Shown: positions 1-12,097 of the stretch, piece after piece
How positions within the stretch are numbered: the stretch's first letter is position 1
Layout: the number at the start of each line of letters is the position of its first letter
Origin: Candidula unifasciata
Taxonomy: Eukaryota; Mollusca; Gastropoda; Stylommatophora; Geomitridae
DNA length: 64,000 bases
NCBI GenBank assembly: GCA_905116865.2
Contig: CAJHNH020008531.1
Location: forward strand, 227,001-291,000
Direction of reading: 5' to 3'
Notes under the pieces: model-generated
What the model was told of the DNA's origin: nothing
The model's database searches: none
The model's input: only the letters and a program-made list of their open reading frames with translations
Made by a program: the position numbers and the translations under genes

Positions 1-1020
1 TGACCCAAAAAGCATGCTGAGAAAGGTGGGGACAGATATCTTGGTAATCTTAGTTTTAGCTTTATAGCAAACGGATCACCCTATAGTTGCCCCGCTCCTG
101 TGCCAACGAAAAACACACAGAATGTTCATCTCAATCCCTTGTGTTAAGATTGACAGACTGCTGTCTCAGCATATGCACTAGCAAACAGACGCATTAAAAG
201 CATACGGTAGCCATTCGAAGTGCTAACACACAAGTCCGTCATCAAAAATGCAGTTCATCATCGACGGTATCAAAAGTTACCAAAAGATCAACAGTTGCAA
301 ACGCGATCAATTTTAATTCATAAAGGCACCACCAATATTGCAACGACAGGTATCGCGCAATTTTCTGAATCTACAAATCACAACACCACGTTGGTCACAG
401 TCGAAAAACATTCCAAATGAAATCCGCAGCTCACAGTGTCGCGCAATGCACTCAACTCAGAAGCTGGGCGACGAAACTTCATCCTTTCAGTCTTTAAATA
501 GAGCAAAAATGCAATGGCCACTGTGGTAGAAGCAACACATTTGCCACGACTCAAAACTGTGATCGTGCCTAGCGTCCATTTTGACCGGGAGCCGGAGACA
601 GATATGCTCCCTGCAAAGTGGTAAGTATAGCTTCAGAGTCTAGGTTCGTTAGCATCCTTCCTTTCTATATTATGTTCATGGTATGCAGGTGTGTGGGAAA
701 TGAAAGGTAGACGAGCTAGCTGAGTCTACACTACTCGGTAGTAAATTGCTACACAATAAGCTAGATGTTATCAATACTATTTGGGAGCGAGTGAACAGTG
801 CAGAGGCACAATTAGATTATCACGGTCTGAAGAAAAGGAAGTAGTGGGGAGTGACCATGTAATTTGGCCGACACTCCACCATGAAATGAAAGGTTGCTAC
901 TGACACCGTAGGTGATGACATTCTTTACTTGGGTATGGAGCACTTATGAAAATGTCTCGAGTGCTGCGATGTCCTTCTTTAAAACTCAACTCAAGGGGAT
1001 AAGAATAAAAGACCGGCTTT
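1..1020 (+). mobile_element. LINE family A, 3' (RNase H) fragment, split by an inserted element
   Basis: Positions 1-39 read like the RNase H segment '(D)SESMLRKV' of family A, and the copy resumes at 606. The later part carries remnants of LHNKLDVINTIWERVNSAEA, a tract also found near 52.6 kb. It ends near 1000 with the family 3' tail (act-caactcaa). The frame is broken. Positions 40-596 are a younger insertion. Confidence 0.65.
40..596 (-). mobile_element. 557-bp element 'E', copy 1, with 9-bp target site duplication
   Basis: The insert interrupts family A and is flanked by gacagatat at 31-39 and 597-605. Removing it restores the LINE. A second copy lies at 18238-18795 in the opposite orientation. 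One end reads ccggtcaaaatggacgctag and the other ends near aaactaagattacca. I see no terminal inverted repeat, poly(A) tail, long ORF or convincing tRNA promoter boxes, so the class is unknown. A 9-bp duplication is typical of Mutator-like elements, but that alone does not decide it. Confidence 0.65.
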
Positions 1021-1900
1021 GCAATCGTCTGTCAGGCAATGGACAAGCGATATCTTGTTATTATTTTTTTCTAAATTCAAATTAAAAATTACAGCAGTCA
1101 CCTTTAGCGAAATTACACCGATGGGTAATTAATAGACGGGGTGCTAATACACAAAACTTTCAGTTTGAATGAATATTGCAGTGTTGGTCAGAAAACGTCA
1201 CCGTAGGCATTCATGCAGCGTCGAATGTTGTCGTAGAAACATTAAACCAAGTTTTTACCGCGTTTATTACGTCTGCATCTTTATGAAATCGTTGATCATT
1301 GGGGGGAAAATGCGAACATCAGATGGTAACAATTCAGGACTATAGGCTGAATATTGCAAAATGTCCCGCGTGTTTTGTGCTTACGCTCTCAGCTCAATCT
1401 TTACAACATGCGAACAAGTATTATCGTGCAACAAAATCAAACCGCGAGAGAGAATGTAGAAAACGTCTATTGTTGATGGCTTTATGGAGCTAGCCTGGTG
1501 TTCTGAGCAGTGCTTAGAACTGAAGTTGACACCAGGTTCTTTAACTAGTGTCTGCGCTAAACATAACCAGCGGAAACCTGTGACTAATTTTTTAGCCTTT
1601 GATGATCCAAAATGCTTCAATTGCTTGCTTTTTCTTTTGCAGTTCGGTTATAAGTTGCGGCACAAACTATTCGTCACCTGCCACTATGCAGAACGGAACT
1701 GCTTAACGCTCTCTAACGTAGCATGTAGTATACACACCGACCAATGCATTTCTTCTCTAAGTGGTCGGTCAGCATCCGTGGTATCAATTTAACAGCAAGA
1801 TAATTCTGGTACTTTAACCAGACATTCCGAGGTACCAGGTGATCAGCATATTTATTTCAACATTCACGTCCTGATTTGCAAGATAACAATTATACATTTT

Positions 1901-1906
1901 TTTATT
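1901..1906 (-). promoter_or_regulatory. Poly(A) signal of the ABCA3-like gene
   Basis: AATAAA on the minus strand lies 47 bp after the TAA stop, in an A-rich stretch. It would give a very short 3' UTR. It is the first canonical signal past the stop. Cleavage there is inferred. Confidence 0.5.
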
Positions 1907-1952
1907 TTTCTAAAAAACAATTAGACTGCGCTTTCGTATTGAATCCTTCAAC

Positions 1953-2198
1953 TTAACACAGTTTGTCATCAAAAAACCCTGCATTCAGAAACCAGCATGA
2001 TTCTTCTGCATCATCATCTTCCAGGTCTTGTCTTTTAGCAAAGTTTAAGAATATTTGTTCAAGCGTTGTCTCTTGCACGGAGTAGCCCTCGATGTTTAAA
2101 CCTTCCTTACAACTCTCTAAGAGATAGAAAACATCTGCAACATCTACTGTGCTGTCGGTTATGTGCAGGTGACAGTAGCCCTGATGATCATCAACTAC
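1953..2198 (-). CDS. ABCA3-like transporter, last exon (C-terminal regulatory tail and stop)
   Basis: The exon starts VVDDHQGYCHLHITDSTVDV and contains EGYSVQETTLEQIFLNFAKR, the conserved ABCA C-terminal motif ('SVSQISLEQVFLSFA'). An acidic stretch (DLEDDDAEES) and a short unique end (GFFDDKLC) follow, with TAA at 1955-1953. The acceptor is cctctag before 2198. The joined exons give 888 residues, roughly half of a full ABCA protein of about 1,700. In the family such proteins move phospholipids or sterols across membranes using ATP. Confidence 0.94.
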   Translation of the reverse strand, partial: VVDDHQGYCHLHITDSTVDVADVFYLLESCKEGLNIEGYSVQETTLEQIFLNFAKRQDLEDDDAEESCWFLNAGFFDDKLC

Positions 2199-2388
2199 CT
2201 AGAGGAATAACCGAACATGTGCATAACATTAAAATTTATCACAAAGAAGAAATGAATAACACAACTTATAACAACGTACCAGAAGAACTTATGTCTGTCA
2301 CAAGACAGTTAAAAAATTGTGTGAGTGCGTGTGTGTGAGTGTGTGTGTATTTTTGTAAATTTGTGCGGGGTTAGTTTATAATGTTTAA

Positions 2389-3825
2389 TTAAGAATCTAC
2401 ATCACAACACTAGGGACATTCTCAGAAGCGCCCCTTCCCCATCTTCAGCAGCAAACGCAGAGTTCGGAGTCCAATGGTACAAGTAACAGTCTGAATATAT
2501 ATCCGTCTGGCTTTATTCACTAACTACCAGGGACCTCTGAAGCGATGCTTGCCACACTTTACAGAGCCTACAAGTCTCCACAAGAAGGGCAGAATGTTAG
2601 ACGGGCCTGCGTGCCCAATTCTTAACCCTTTAAAAAATAAAGTTTGTTCGTTCGTTCGTTCGTTTGTTCACTTTCTCAACATGCTCTGTGAGTCGGTTAT
2701 AATTACAGCATGTGTGTACAACTGAATCCTAAGGCCAGTGGAAAGCTGCAGTGACTGCCTCATTCTCCACTCACAGACTAGATTTTGTGGTGTCATTTGC
2801 CAAGCTTTGCTGCACTAAGCAACTTCCATTCGCTTTGCTAATAACCCCCAAGAACTTAGTCTGACTCCCAACAAAGAGCCATCTATATAGATAACCACAC
2901 TGTCTGTACCAGAATTGTCACAACTCATTTGTTGAAAGGCTGACCCTGCAGCGTCCGCTGACCAGTTAGTGCTCCCAAGGTGATCTTAACCCTACATAAG
3001 TTTGACTTTTGCCGGGACACTGACCTACTCCTTTCCTCATCCAATGTTATCAAGCCTGCACATGTCTTTTTGTGTCCCCATCTTGCGCCATCCAATACCT
3101 TCTTTTTTTCCGTCGGTGACACTTAGCTTTGTCCAGGGCTTCATGCGAGAAGTGTTTCTTATCTGCGGCTACTCTGAGATATGACTTTGCTTGTAGTACT
3201 TTGAGTCTTTCTGCAACAGCCAAACGTGTAATTATAAATCGCATACATACTACCTTGGTATCTCTGCTACACACCAGAATTACCCTCAAGATTTTATTCT
3301 GTGTTAATTTGAGTTTTATCAGCTAACTCAAGAGAGAATTGAATGCTGGAACACTGTGAACAGCAATCTTTGTTTCAAGTCCACTGCTGCCATAACCTTA
3401 AGTGCATTAAATCTTTTCTGGCATTTCGCCGCGCCTGCCTTCACATGATCCATAAAGGACAGACATCTATTGAAAGTGATTCCAAGGTACCTCAGTAAGC
3501 TTTCTCTTTTGATGTTTCTATCATTAATTGTGATACTTGGAACATCCGCTCTTACAATTCCATTGTTCAAAGAGCACTATAAGACATCCGCCGTTTCTGG
3601 GTTGATGCAGCAGCCATTTCTGCACATCTGTAAGTTACTTTGACAACAGTTGCGTGCAGTTCTTGGACTTCTTTAACCTATGGCTCCACTGCCTATATGC
3701 AAGAACATCATCTGCAAATGTCAATATTCTTCTAACCCTTGGTGTTTTGCAATCTTGCGTGCATACACATTAAGGAGCGCTGGTGAAATTGCAGAACTCT
3801 GATATAATCACGGGGAATATAAACT
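2389..3825 (-). mobile_element. LINE family A, 3' half, degenerate
   Basis: The minus strand contains RT C-terminal and thumb-like sequence (SLLRYLGITFNRCLSFMDHV; MRVILVCSRDTKVVCMRFI; KVLQAKSYLRVAADKKHF). It runs through RNase H remnants to the family 3' end (catcacaacact...) near 2389. The frame is broken by stops. It sits in the last intron of the ABCA gene, in the same orientation as the gene. A short insert at about 2567-2667 interrupts it. Confidence 0.75.
2567..2667 (+). mobile_element. Short (~100 bp) insert with AATAAA and GTTC-repeat tail
   Basis: This segment is absent from other family A copies at the same point of the RNase H region. It ends with aaaaaataaagtttgttcg and further gttc units. 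That resembles the 3' tail of a retroposed sequence ending in a short tandem repeat. The source is unknown. Confidence 0.4.
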
Positions 3826-3826
3826 T

Positions 3827-3867
3827 TTATATAGTCTGTCCAAAAGCACAGTGAAGATCAAAATAGA
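3827..3867 (+). mobile_element. Short fragment of the LINE family seen at 56.6-58.8 kb
   Basis: About 30 bases (tctgtccaaaagcacagtga and following) match 58084-58115, in the reverse transcriptase of that LINE. Too short for anything else. Confidence 0.45.
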
Positions 3868-3989
3868 GGTTAGAGAAGCAGCTGTACACACATGTTGTGA
3901 TTGTACAGAGATGCGGCCGCATCCAGCGGCACTGTAAGGGGGCGGCATAAGAAGCAAAATCAAATTACGATTTAAACTTTTGATCTGAG

Positions 3990-4910
3990 AGCTTGATGAC
4001 AGTAAGAGAGAAACATCACACCATAAGACTCTTCTTACCTGATTTAATATATCAGCAATTATATAGGCCGATCCATCCATCCATCTACCATGGCTTCTAT
4101 CCACGAACATAGCCATCGTCCCACCCATTCATCTACCCACCCATTTATCCCACCACCCACCCAGCCCATCATCCACTCATTTCTGTTTTTCACCACTCCC
4201 TTTTATTCTGGCTGTTACCAGCTTTGCGCTTAGGTTCGACTAATACTTTGTATAAAAATCACCCCTAGTGTCTCTATTTGAAAGCTGACAGTAAGAGAGA
4301 AGCACTGTGTTACGAGACCCAAGCTGTTACCTCATTTCATATATAGGCCGATCCATCCGTCCATCTACCACTCCATTCATCCACAAATACAGTCATCCAT
4401 CATTCCCTCCATTTTTCTACCCACCCATCTATCCCACAACACACTCAACCATTCACTCAACCATTCACTGCACCATCCACTCATACACTTTTCCCATCTG
4501 TCCTTTCATCGCTCCTTTACATCCTGGTTGTTACCAGTTTTACTCTTGGGCTCGACTGATTACTTTGTATAAAAAGCATCCTTACTGTCTCTGTTTGATA
4601 GCTTAGAGTAAGAGAGAAGCATCTTATCACGAGACCCTTGTTTTTAATATAGCCATCTGTTTTCCAATCCATTCATGTACCAAACCACTCGCCCACTCAC
4701 CCCAACATCCACCCATGCTTTTTTTCCACTGCTTCCTTACATTCTGGGTTTTATCAGTTCTGTGCTCTGTTCGACTGATACTTTGTATAACAATCACCCT
4801 TGCTGTCTCTATTTCATAGCTGACATTAAGAGAGAAGCATCGTGTCATTAGACCCTTGAAATTTACCTGGTTTCATATAATGACACACATATAGGCCGAT
4901 CAATCCATCC
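3990..4910. repeat. Degenerate ~220-320-bp tandem repeat with embedded CATC tracts
   Basis: Each unit holds (a)gtaagagagaagca, 'gag/tacccttg...', 'ataggccgatccatccatc', a CATC/CCAC-rich tract and 'tactttgtataaaaa'. Anchor motifs recur near 3997, 4286, 4607 and 4823. The spacing is uneven because the CATC tracts vary. The array runs into the TCTA microsatellite. Confidence 0.75.
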
Positions 4911-5023
4911 ATTTTACTTTCCATCCATCCACGAGTATAGCCATCCATCATCCCATCTAGTTGTCTACCCGCCCATCTATCCCACCACCCACTCATCCAT
5001 TTACCCCATCATTCTCGATCTTT

Positions 5024-5492
<469 letters not shown>

Positions 5493-5729
5493 GGCCTGCA
5501 TGTCCGTCTGTTGGTATTTGTTCGCTAGCACAGTCACCACTTTTATTCCACGCGGAGGGACTAATGTCATCCCCACGACCCAACCCTGGTTACGCCATAT
5601 TGGCCAACCCCTCCCTCTTTAGACACTCAGTGTACGCTGTTGCGACTGCTGGCGTCTACTCCGCCCATTTCCCCGGTACACTGGTCCCGTTTTTCGCTTC
5701 CCGTCCGCGCGTTGTTGATATTTAGGCAG

Positions 5730-6390
5730 ATAGAGCATATTTGTGTATGTGTACCCCTTTATAAAAAAAAATATCCCTGGATGGTGACGATGCATAACAA
5801 GCTGGATGTCGTCGTGGCCTTTTAGGAGCTAGTAAGCAATTCTTAAGCGTCAATATATAATTATGGTGTAGAGAGAATTAGCAGGGACATAGCTAACACG
5901 CAAGGGGAAAAAAGCAAGGCGGACATACAATTTAACTGATACTGGTAACATCGGATTTCGAACTCTTCGTTGGCTGATGAAAATGAGGAGAGAGGGCATA
6001 TGGGACTGGTCTGAGTGCAGTGATGTTAGTTCTCGACCCAGCTCAACACACCCCAAATCATCGTAATGTTTGCAGGCATCATTTATCCTTCTTTAAAGTA
6101 TTTCGTTTTTCCTCTTCCAATCAATCTCCAAGTAAGATTTTTTGAAACACATGATGGGAAGAGCAATTATGTTTATGACTGCTTTCTTTATTCTCTGAGC
6201 AGCATATGTGTTCTCTATTTACTTAACATTTTCTCCCCCCCCCCCCCCCCCCCCCGCCCAAAATATTGCTTGATTTTGCTGGATCTATGTTAAACATCTA
6301 CACTGTATTGTATCACATGTTTTATACACTGCTTGAACAATTGTGAATAGCAGTTTAGAAAATGAATGCATAATAATGAATAATGAACAT
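5730..6390. other. Non-coding intron with poly(C) run
   Basis: No gene or recognisable element. A run of 21 C lies at 6235-6255. This is the last intron of the ABCA gene. Confidence 0.5.
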
Positions 6391-6397
6391 AACATAC

Positions 6398-6602
6398 TAA
6401 AGTTTTAGGTATGACTGATTGAATATACTCCACCACAGGCCCAGTTGACATGAGACCTCCATTTGGTTGTGCATCCATTTTGATAATCAGTGTATAGCCT
6501 TGTCCATATTTGTTCTTCAGATGTTGTGGGCTTCCAATACACATGAATCGTCCACTAAACAAAATGGCTAACCTTGTACACAAGGCATCACATTCCTCCA
6601 TG
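6398..6602 (-). CDS. ABCA3-like transporter, exon 12 (end of NBD2)
   Basis: The exon encodes [20 protein letters not shown], then [16 protein letters not shown], near-identical to the ABCA motifs '[15 protein letters not shown]' and 'GSPQHLKSKFGSGY'. It ends VIPKTL at the donor TTA|gtatgt. The acceptor is ttttcatacag before 6602. The C at 6602 completes Ser after the H-loop His. Confidence 0.95.
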
Positions 6603-7168
6603 CTGTATGAAAAAAAATATTTAAGACTAATAATTTTATCGATTTACTGCAATGTGAATAATAATGTAACAATAATTATCAATACGTTATGAAACATGTA
6701 CCGAGTTTAGCAAACCGTCTATAAAACAAAATATGTAACAGTAAATTGCAAAATCCAGATAACATAATTAAAGCAAAGAAAATTTGCGCCCTATATCGCT
6801 GGTATCTATTTCTCATATAATTGCAGAGGTTACATTAGTCTAGCCAGATTCAAAAGGAGTGAATAAATACAAGAAAAGTCTGGACAACCACTAGTATAAA
6901 CATTTATAATGCAGAGAAGGCGCTATACTGGAGACATTCTCAGAAGAAACTAGCAGAGAAACACCAAACAAGCATTAACATGGGACATAAATGGATTAAC
7001 GTGGTAATGTGGACGTAAAAAAAACCTTAAACTAACGCTGAAGAGACAGGCCAAAGGTGCTGGACCAGATTCCATCCATGATATTGAATTGTTTGCATAG
7101 GATATGACAAAGTGGAGCCTGCGCCATCCATGATCTGCAGCTCAATAGTATGTCACCCATCCCTTACG

Positions 7169-7287
7169 AAGGATATGTTCTGTAGCGCTTGCAATTCTAA
7201 GATTGTACCTAGATTGGAGTATATTATATCTACCGTTCTGTAGCGCTTGCAATTCTAAGAGTGTACCTAGATTGGAGTATATCTACC
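7169..7287. repeat. Tandem duplication (~58 bp unit)
   Basis: The segment ttctgtagcgcttgcaattc...tctacc occurs twice in a row, the second copy lacking a few bases (ttat). Confidence 0.9.
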
Positions 7288-7379
7288 GGCGATGGTCGGC
7301 ATAGCGAGAATATGTCTCATACACACGAGTGGTATGTCCCGTGTGCATCACAGAATGCTTCACCTAGACTCAATCTGTA

Positions 7380-7850
7380 TGCGTTCCAATTACTCCATCT
7401 GATTCTTTAACACGGTTAGCATCTCCTCAGGCCATATTCAACGACTGACACAACAAGACACAGACTGCGTGTGTATACAACCATTGTTCTTATCTATGGC
7501 AGCCATACCGCTTAGGATGACTGCATCGATGTAATCGTTGAAAGAGTCATATGTAAAAAAAAAAAAAATACCTGAATAATTTAGTGTTTTCTCCCTTTTA
7601 ACAACTTCTCTATTTTTTATCATCCCGGAGACATCTGCTTTGACAATACTTTTGTCAAGTAAACACCATAATACTGATGCTTTGTTTGGGCTTATCAAAG
7701 ATCCTGTGTCTCTACACCAATCATTGATATTATCCACCACCACTAGGACCTCTTCCGATATCGTCTTATCCCTGCCCAAAGTGGGGAGATCATCTTTAAG
7801 CTACCATTATGACGTCACCAGTTTAGTCTTCACCGTGGTGTCATGTGCTT
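7380..7850 (-). mobile_element. LINE family A, RT fragment
   Basis: The minus strand reads DNINDWCRDTGSLISPNKAS and KADVSGMIKNREVVKRE. This matches the segment after the catalytic motif of family A RT (compare VDKVIDWCTDLGAVINPGKA at 37.7 kb). It is broken by an A-run (7556-7568) and stops. Confidence 0.7.
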
Positions 7851-8025
7851 AACACTCTTGTCATCCTTAAAAATACTTTTTGACAGGTTACGAGACAATG
7901 GCATGGTTTGTGTCATTTCTATCACACTGAAAAGTTTTTCAAAAGTCTCTGCTATAACATTGTACTATAATGTAAAGTGCATACATGCACACTTTGAGAC
8001 AAAAAAATAGCATTGTAAAGTGTAC

Positions 8026-8196
8026 CTGTGAGAAGACAGGACTAATGTCCGGCCGCAAGTTCGAATTGTTGATAAAACATTCCACATTTGTCTCCTGGCT
8101 TGTGGGTCCATACCACTTGACGGTTCATCGAGAAAAATGAAAGGAGGATCTCCCACTAAAGCCATAGCCAAACTCAGTTTTCTTTTATTACCTCCA
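8026..8196 (-). CDS. ABCA3-like transporter, exon 11 (NBD2 signature, Walker B, H-loop)
   Basis: The exon encodes the ABC signature (S)GGNKRKLS, then [20 protein letters not shown] with Walker B and the catalytic Glu. It ends with the H-loop TLVLSSH. All residues needed for ATP hydrolysis by this half are present. The acceptor is gatttattttag before 8196 and the donor is CACAG|gtacac after 8026. It begins and ends inside Ser codons shared with its neighbours. Confidence 0.95.
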
Positions 8197-8599
8197 CTAA
8201 AATAAATCATGTCAAGTTAGTAGACTCAACAGTGAAAACAGCTACACAAAAACGCTCATATAAATAGTACACAGTCATTCCTACACGTTTATACTTCTAA
8301 ACAAATAATGTTTATAAAACATTAGGTGGAATCTTCAAAGTTGACCACATGTGGCAGTCAAACTAATTTTTTATTGATTAGACAGTCTTAATATATTCTC
8401 ACGAGTGCACAAGTGTTTAGTCCCATTAGCAATTTATGTGGTGAAATTTAATTATTGGCAACCAGACGACCACCGAAAAGAACAAAGGATGCCAAACGTT
8501 CGTTGGTGCGTGCCGGAAACGTTTAAGATGCCACAGGCTAGATCAAATACCTTCGCGTTTTAAACTGAGCTAGTTCTCTCCACCACTGAATATGCATTG

Positions 8600-9400
8600 G
8601 CCATCATGACACTTAACACCAAAATGATCAACAGATTCACCATCATCATCAACATGTGCCCTGCAAACTGGCGTAGGCGCTCAAGCGTCTCCACAGATCA
8701 CGATCCCTTATTGACTGGACTGACTCTTGTGATATCCCGCCATGCCCTCGTTTTAGCCCAGCCAGCATCGTCTCTCTTGTTCTGCCTCTACACCTTTTCC
8801 CACTAATCTTTCCAGTTGTCACGATGTTCTCCAGTGTCTCTCTTCTCATAATGTGGAAAAAGAACAGTGTTTGTCTCTTTTTTGTTGTTGTATATAGAGG
8901 TCTATTTTCATTAGCCTCTTTCAAGCAATAATTGTTAGTAACTCTAGCCGTCCAAGGTATTCGCAACATTCGTCTCAGAAACCATATCTCTGTTGCTTCC
9001 AAATTCTTCCTAATTTGTTCAGTGAGATTCCAAGATTCGCTGCCAAAACAGCAGAATTGGTTCTATGTAACATTTTGGCACCCTCTATATGACATTGAAT
9101 GAGAGCCATTTATTGCATAAGATATTTTTCATTGTATGAAATGCAGCTTTCGCTTGACCTATTCTATATTTAATCTCTGTCAAACATTTCACATTTTCTA
9201 TCTGATGATATGATTGTTCCCAAATATTTAAATTTATTGACTTGGTTAAGTCTTTTTCCTTCAGTTGAGATATCACAACGTTGAATTATATTCTTTTTTG
9301 ATGTAACCATTACTTCAGTTTTCTTAATGTGACAGGCTGCAAAACGACAGAGACTACTGTTTAGCAGCTTGAACATGTTGATTTAGTCTGGTTTAAAAAG
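8600..9400 (-). mobile_element. RTE/Craft-like LINE, 3' part of ORF2 (family D)
   Basis: Two frames carry the post-RT region: TEIKYRIGQAKAAFHTMKNI (9085-9276), and TEIWFLRRMLRIPWTARV followed by RRGRTRETMLAGLKRGHG (8649-9002). The order and content match the C-terminus of RTE-type ORF2. Only about 800 bp remain, with a frameshift and a CATC-repeat tail near 8640. It lies in the intron between exons 10 and 11. Confidence 0.75.
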
Positions 9401-9419
9401 AAGCCACAGGAACAGCGTT

Positions 9420-11890
9420 TAGTTTTAGACAGTAAAATTTGGAAAAGTCTGGCCACTGGGTATAAAAAAGGCTAAATGACTCAGTATTTCTTTCCATTTG
9501 GCTTCCGGACCGACCCTGCAAAACACCGACCTAGCCGTTGTGGCTTTGCACATTGAGCAGCCAGCATGGGTACGGGTGACTGCAGGGAAAGGCTGATTGT
9601 TAAGCTGATTTCGTGTCGGTGTTATGTTTCCATAGTTAAATCTGAAATTTCTCCAGTGGTGTTAGATTTGATTTTCATTTTGTATTCTCGCTAGGAGATA
9701 GTTTGATGGCAGATCGCTATAAGTGATTTGTTTGCATATTAAAGCTAAACGTACATGTTAAATATTTTTCGGTTTTTGCTGTTGTTGGGGTAATCTCGCT
9801 GAGCGTATGGTGTCATTATCACATTTCCTTGTTAGCTGATGGTCACTTTTTATTCTGGTCGAGCATATTGGTTGTTGTTATTGTTAATTGTGGACCACGC
9901 TAATTTTATGTTAAGTGAAATAAACAGTTGTTTAATGTAGTAGTCAAAGTTCCATTTGTTTTTCGTTTAGATTAGGACTTATAGTTAGCGTGTCTAGTTT
10001 AGTATTTGTTGCTTGGCTGATCTAGACTTTACACAAAAGATTTTTGCCAGGGTGAGATACTTTTTATCTGACCCCCATCTAAACAAACTTTTTCTCCTTT
10101 TTTTCCTTGTTATTGGGGCAGCTTAAGGTTGGGGTTTGGCTCCCACTCGCCACGTCACATTGTTAGAACTCTTGTAGGTTCGGAGTCAAGGAGATTTCAA
10201 GGAGTAGATTTCCAAATTGTCCTTTATAGTTATCTCTTATTTTTCCTCCATTACAAGTTACCCCCTCTGTTTTGCTTCCAGTACAAGTGGCGTCTTTGGC
10301 AGGATTAGGTGGCTATTGTTTGTTTTGTGTGTCTTCTAGTTAGTTCAGGTAATTATAGTAGTTCATATTTTAGATTGGTTTTGAATGGTGCCCAACGTGT
10401 GGGGCTTCTATATTGCAGTCTTTGGATATTTGAATAGTTAGATGTAACATAATTTAATTTATGAAGGACTCCTAGTTTATGCAGGTAGAGTGATTCATGT
10501 TTTAGATTGGTTTTTCAATGGACCTACGTTCTCTTTTTATTCATAGACTTTGAATATGTGTGTTACCTAATTTAATTAATGAATAGCGCCCACGTGGGTG
10601 CTTTCTTTATTTTACACTTTTCGCACGTGTGCTTAGTTAGATATTATATAATTTTGTTCACAGATGAGTAGCGTTGTGGAGTGGTTTAATTTGACAAGTC
10701 TAGTCAGCCCAGGTTATCATGGTGATTCGCATTTGGTTCAAAACTTGGGTAAGTGCGGTCTGTGTTGTTAATTTTGTGTGATTAGATTTTCTTTAACAGT
10801 TTTGTTCTACTAGGAGTGGGCTGTGTCTATTGTTGACTAGGAGTGGTTTTTGTCTATTTTCCACTGAGTGGCTTGTTTACGTCTCGACCTGAACTTGGTG
10901 TCAGTTTATTTTGTATCTTGTCTCCGTATCAAGGTTTAACTGTAGGTCTGTTCAAATATTAGGGAGTCTTGTGTGAAGTACACCAACTGAGCCAGTTACG
11001 CAATGAAGTTTATTAACATTGCTGTTACCAGTCAATACATGGTAGGCTTCAGCCAAGGTAATATCTCTCGAATTTCACTGTAGTCTTTCCTAAAGCCGAG
11101 GTAATTATGGTGAAAATGTCACTCGGAAGCTAAGCGGTGTTGGCAGTGACGAGAAGATTGTCTCTCGATGGCCGAGCGGCCGAAACATTAGCAAAATTTT
11201 GTGACGTGTCTCTCGATGGCCATACGGCCAAGACAATAGTGCGATATGTCTCTCGATGTCCTTGCGACCGAGACAATTTCTATTGTAGACTTTCCTGAAG
11301 CTGAGGTAATGTCCGATATGTCTCTCAATGGCCATGCGGCTCAGACAAGTGAATCTATTGTAGGCTTGACCGATGCCGAGGTAATGTCCGATGTCCATTG
11401 TAGGCTCTCCCAGAGCCGAGGTAGTGACCGAATTGTCTTTTGTAGGCTTCCCCGACGCCGAGGTAATGTCCGATATGTCTCTCGATGGCCATGTGGCCGA
11501 GACAAGACTGGAAGCAATCTAATGTAAGCCCCACGGCTGAGGTAATAAACAGCTGAGAAAACCTATCTAGGAAGAATCACTGGACGTTAAAGAAGAAAAC
11601 CAACTGAACAAGAATCCTGATGTTAGCTGATTACTATGTTTTTTTTTCAGTTCTATGTTGTAAAAAAAATATAATTTTTTTTTTAGGTTTCGCTTGTTGT
11701 GTGTCAGAGATGATTTGGTATGTGTTTTACCGAGGAGCGGATTAGGTAGGGGTTTATTCTACTCTGTTGGTGTCTCGGACACCAGCGCACTTGCTAACGT
11801 GGTCCGATGATATCGCTATCTTTAATGTAGATGGGGAGTTTTTAATAATTTTACAGATGGTAGCTGAAACTCGAAAGCAAATGTTAACTG
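9420..11890. other. ~2.5-kb unexplained block, T-rich on the plus strand
   Basis: No ORF, LINE or SINE similarity is visible. It includes three degenerate modules at about 10363, 10491 and 10572 sharing 'tttagattggtttt-aatgg' and 'taatttaatta/tatgaa', and the minisatellite at 11155-11545. The string tggtgcccaacgtgtggggc near 10386 resembles a tRNA-Lys primer-binding site, but no LTR pair was found. A short family A fragment (about 11895-11955, minus) follows. Confidence 0.4.
11155..11545. repeat. GC-rich minisatellite with palindromic core
   Basis: Irregular units combine 'tgtctctcgatggccatgcgg', 'ccgagacaa' and 'tgtaggcttccccgaagccg' with 'aggtaatgtccgata'. There are about five partial units of 60-80 bp. 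The core is self-complementary (cttccc..gaag; ggccatgcggcc). It is much more GC-rich than its flanks. Confidence 0.85.
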
Positions 11891-12097
11891 GATGTTTCAT
11901 GACTACTGAGCATACCTGTCTTCACTTTTCTCAACATGCTCTGTGAGTCAGTGACATATTTTACATTACAGATTATGAAAGGATGTATAGTACCAGTACC
12001 ATAGTCCTCGTTCCGTATGTTGACCACCTGGGTAAGTTGACCGGTTTGCTGCAGTCCCTTGGTTGGTCGTCTTTAAAAAGGTTTACTATATTAAAAA

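Noticed and set aside
40..596. Terminal inverted repeats on element E
   Set aside because: The two ends share only a few bases (ggt/tttta), no better than chance.
10380..10410. LTR retrotransposon primer-binding site
   Set aside because: Only the string resembles one; no flanking LTR ends, gag or pol, so not annotated as such.
11155..11545. Possible CRISPR-like array
   Set aside because: Units are irregular, with no constant repeat plus unique spacer layout, and the window is eukaryotic.
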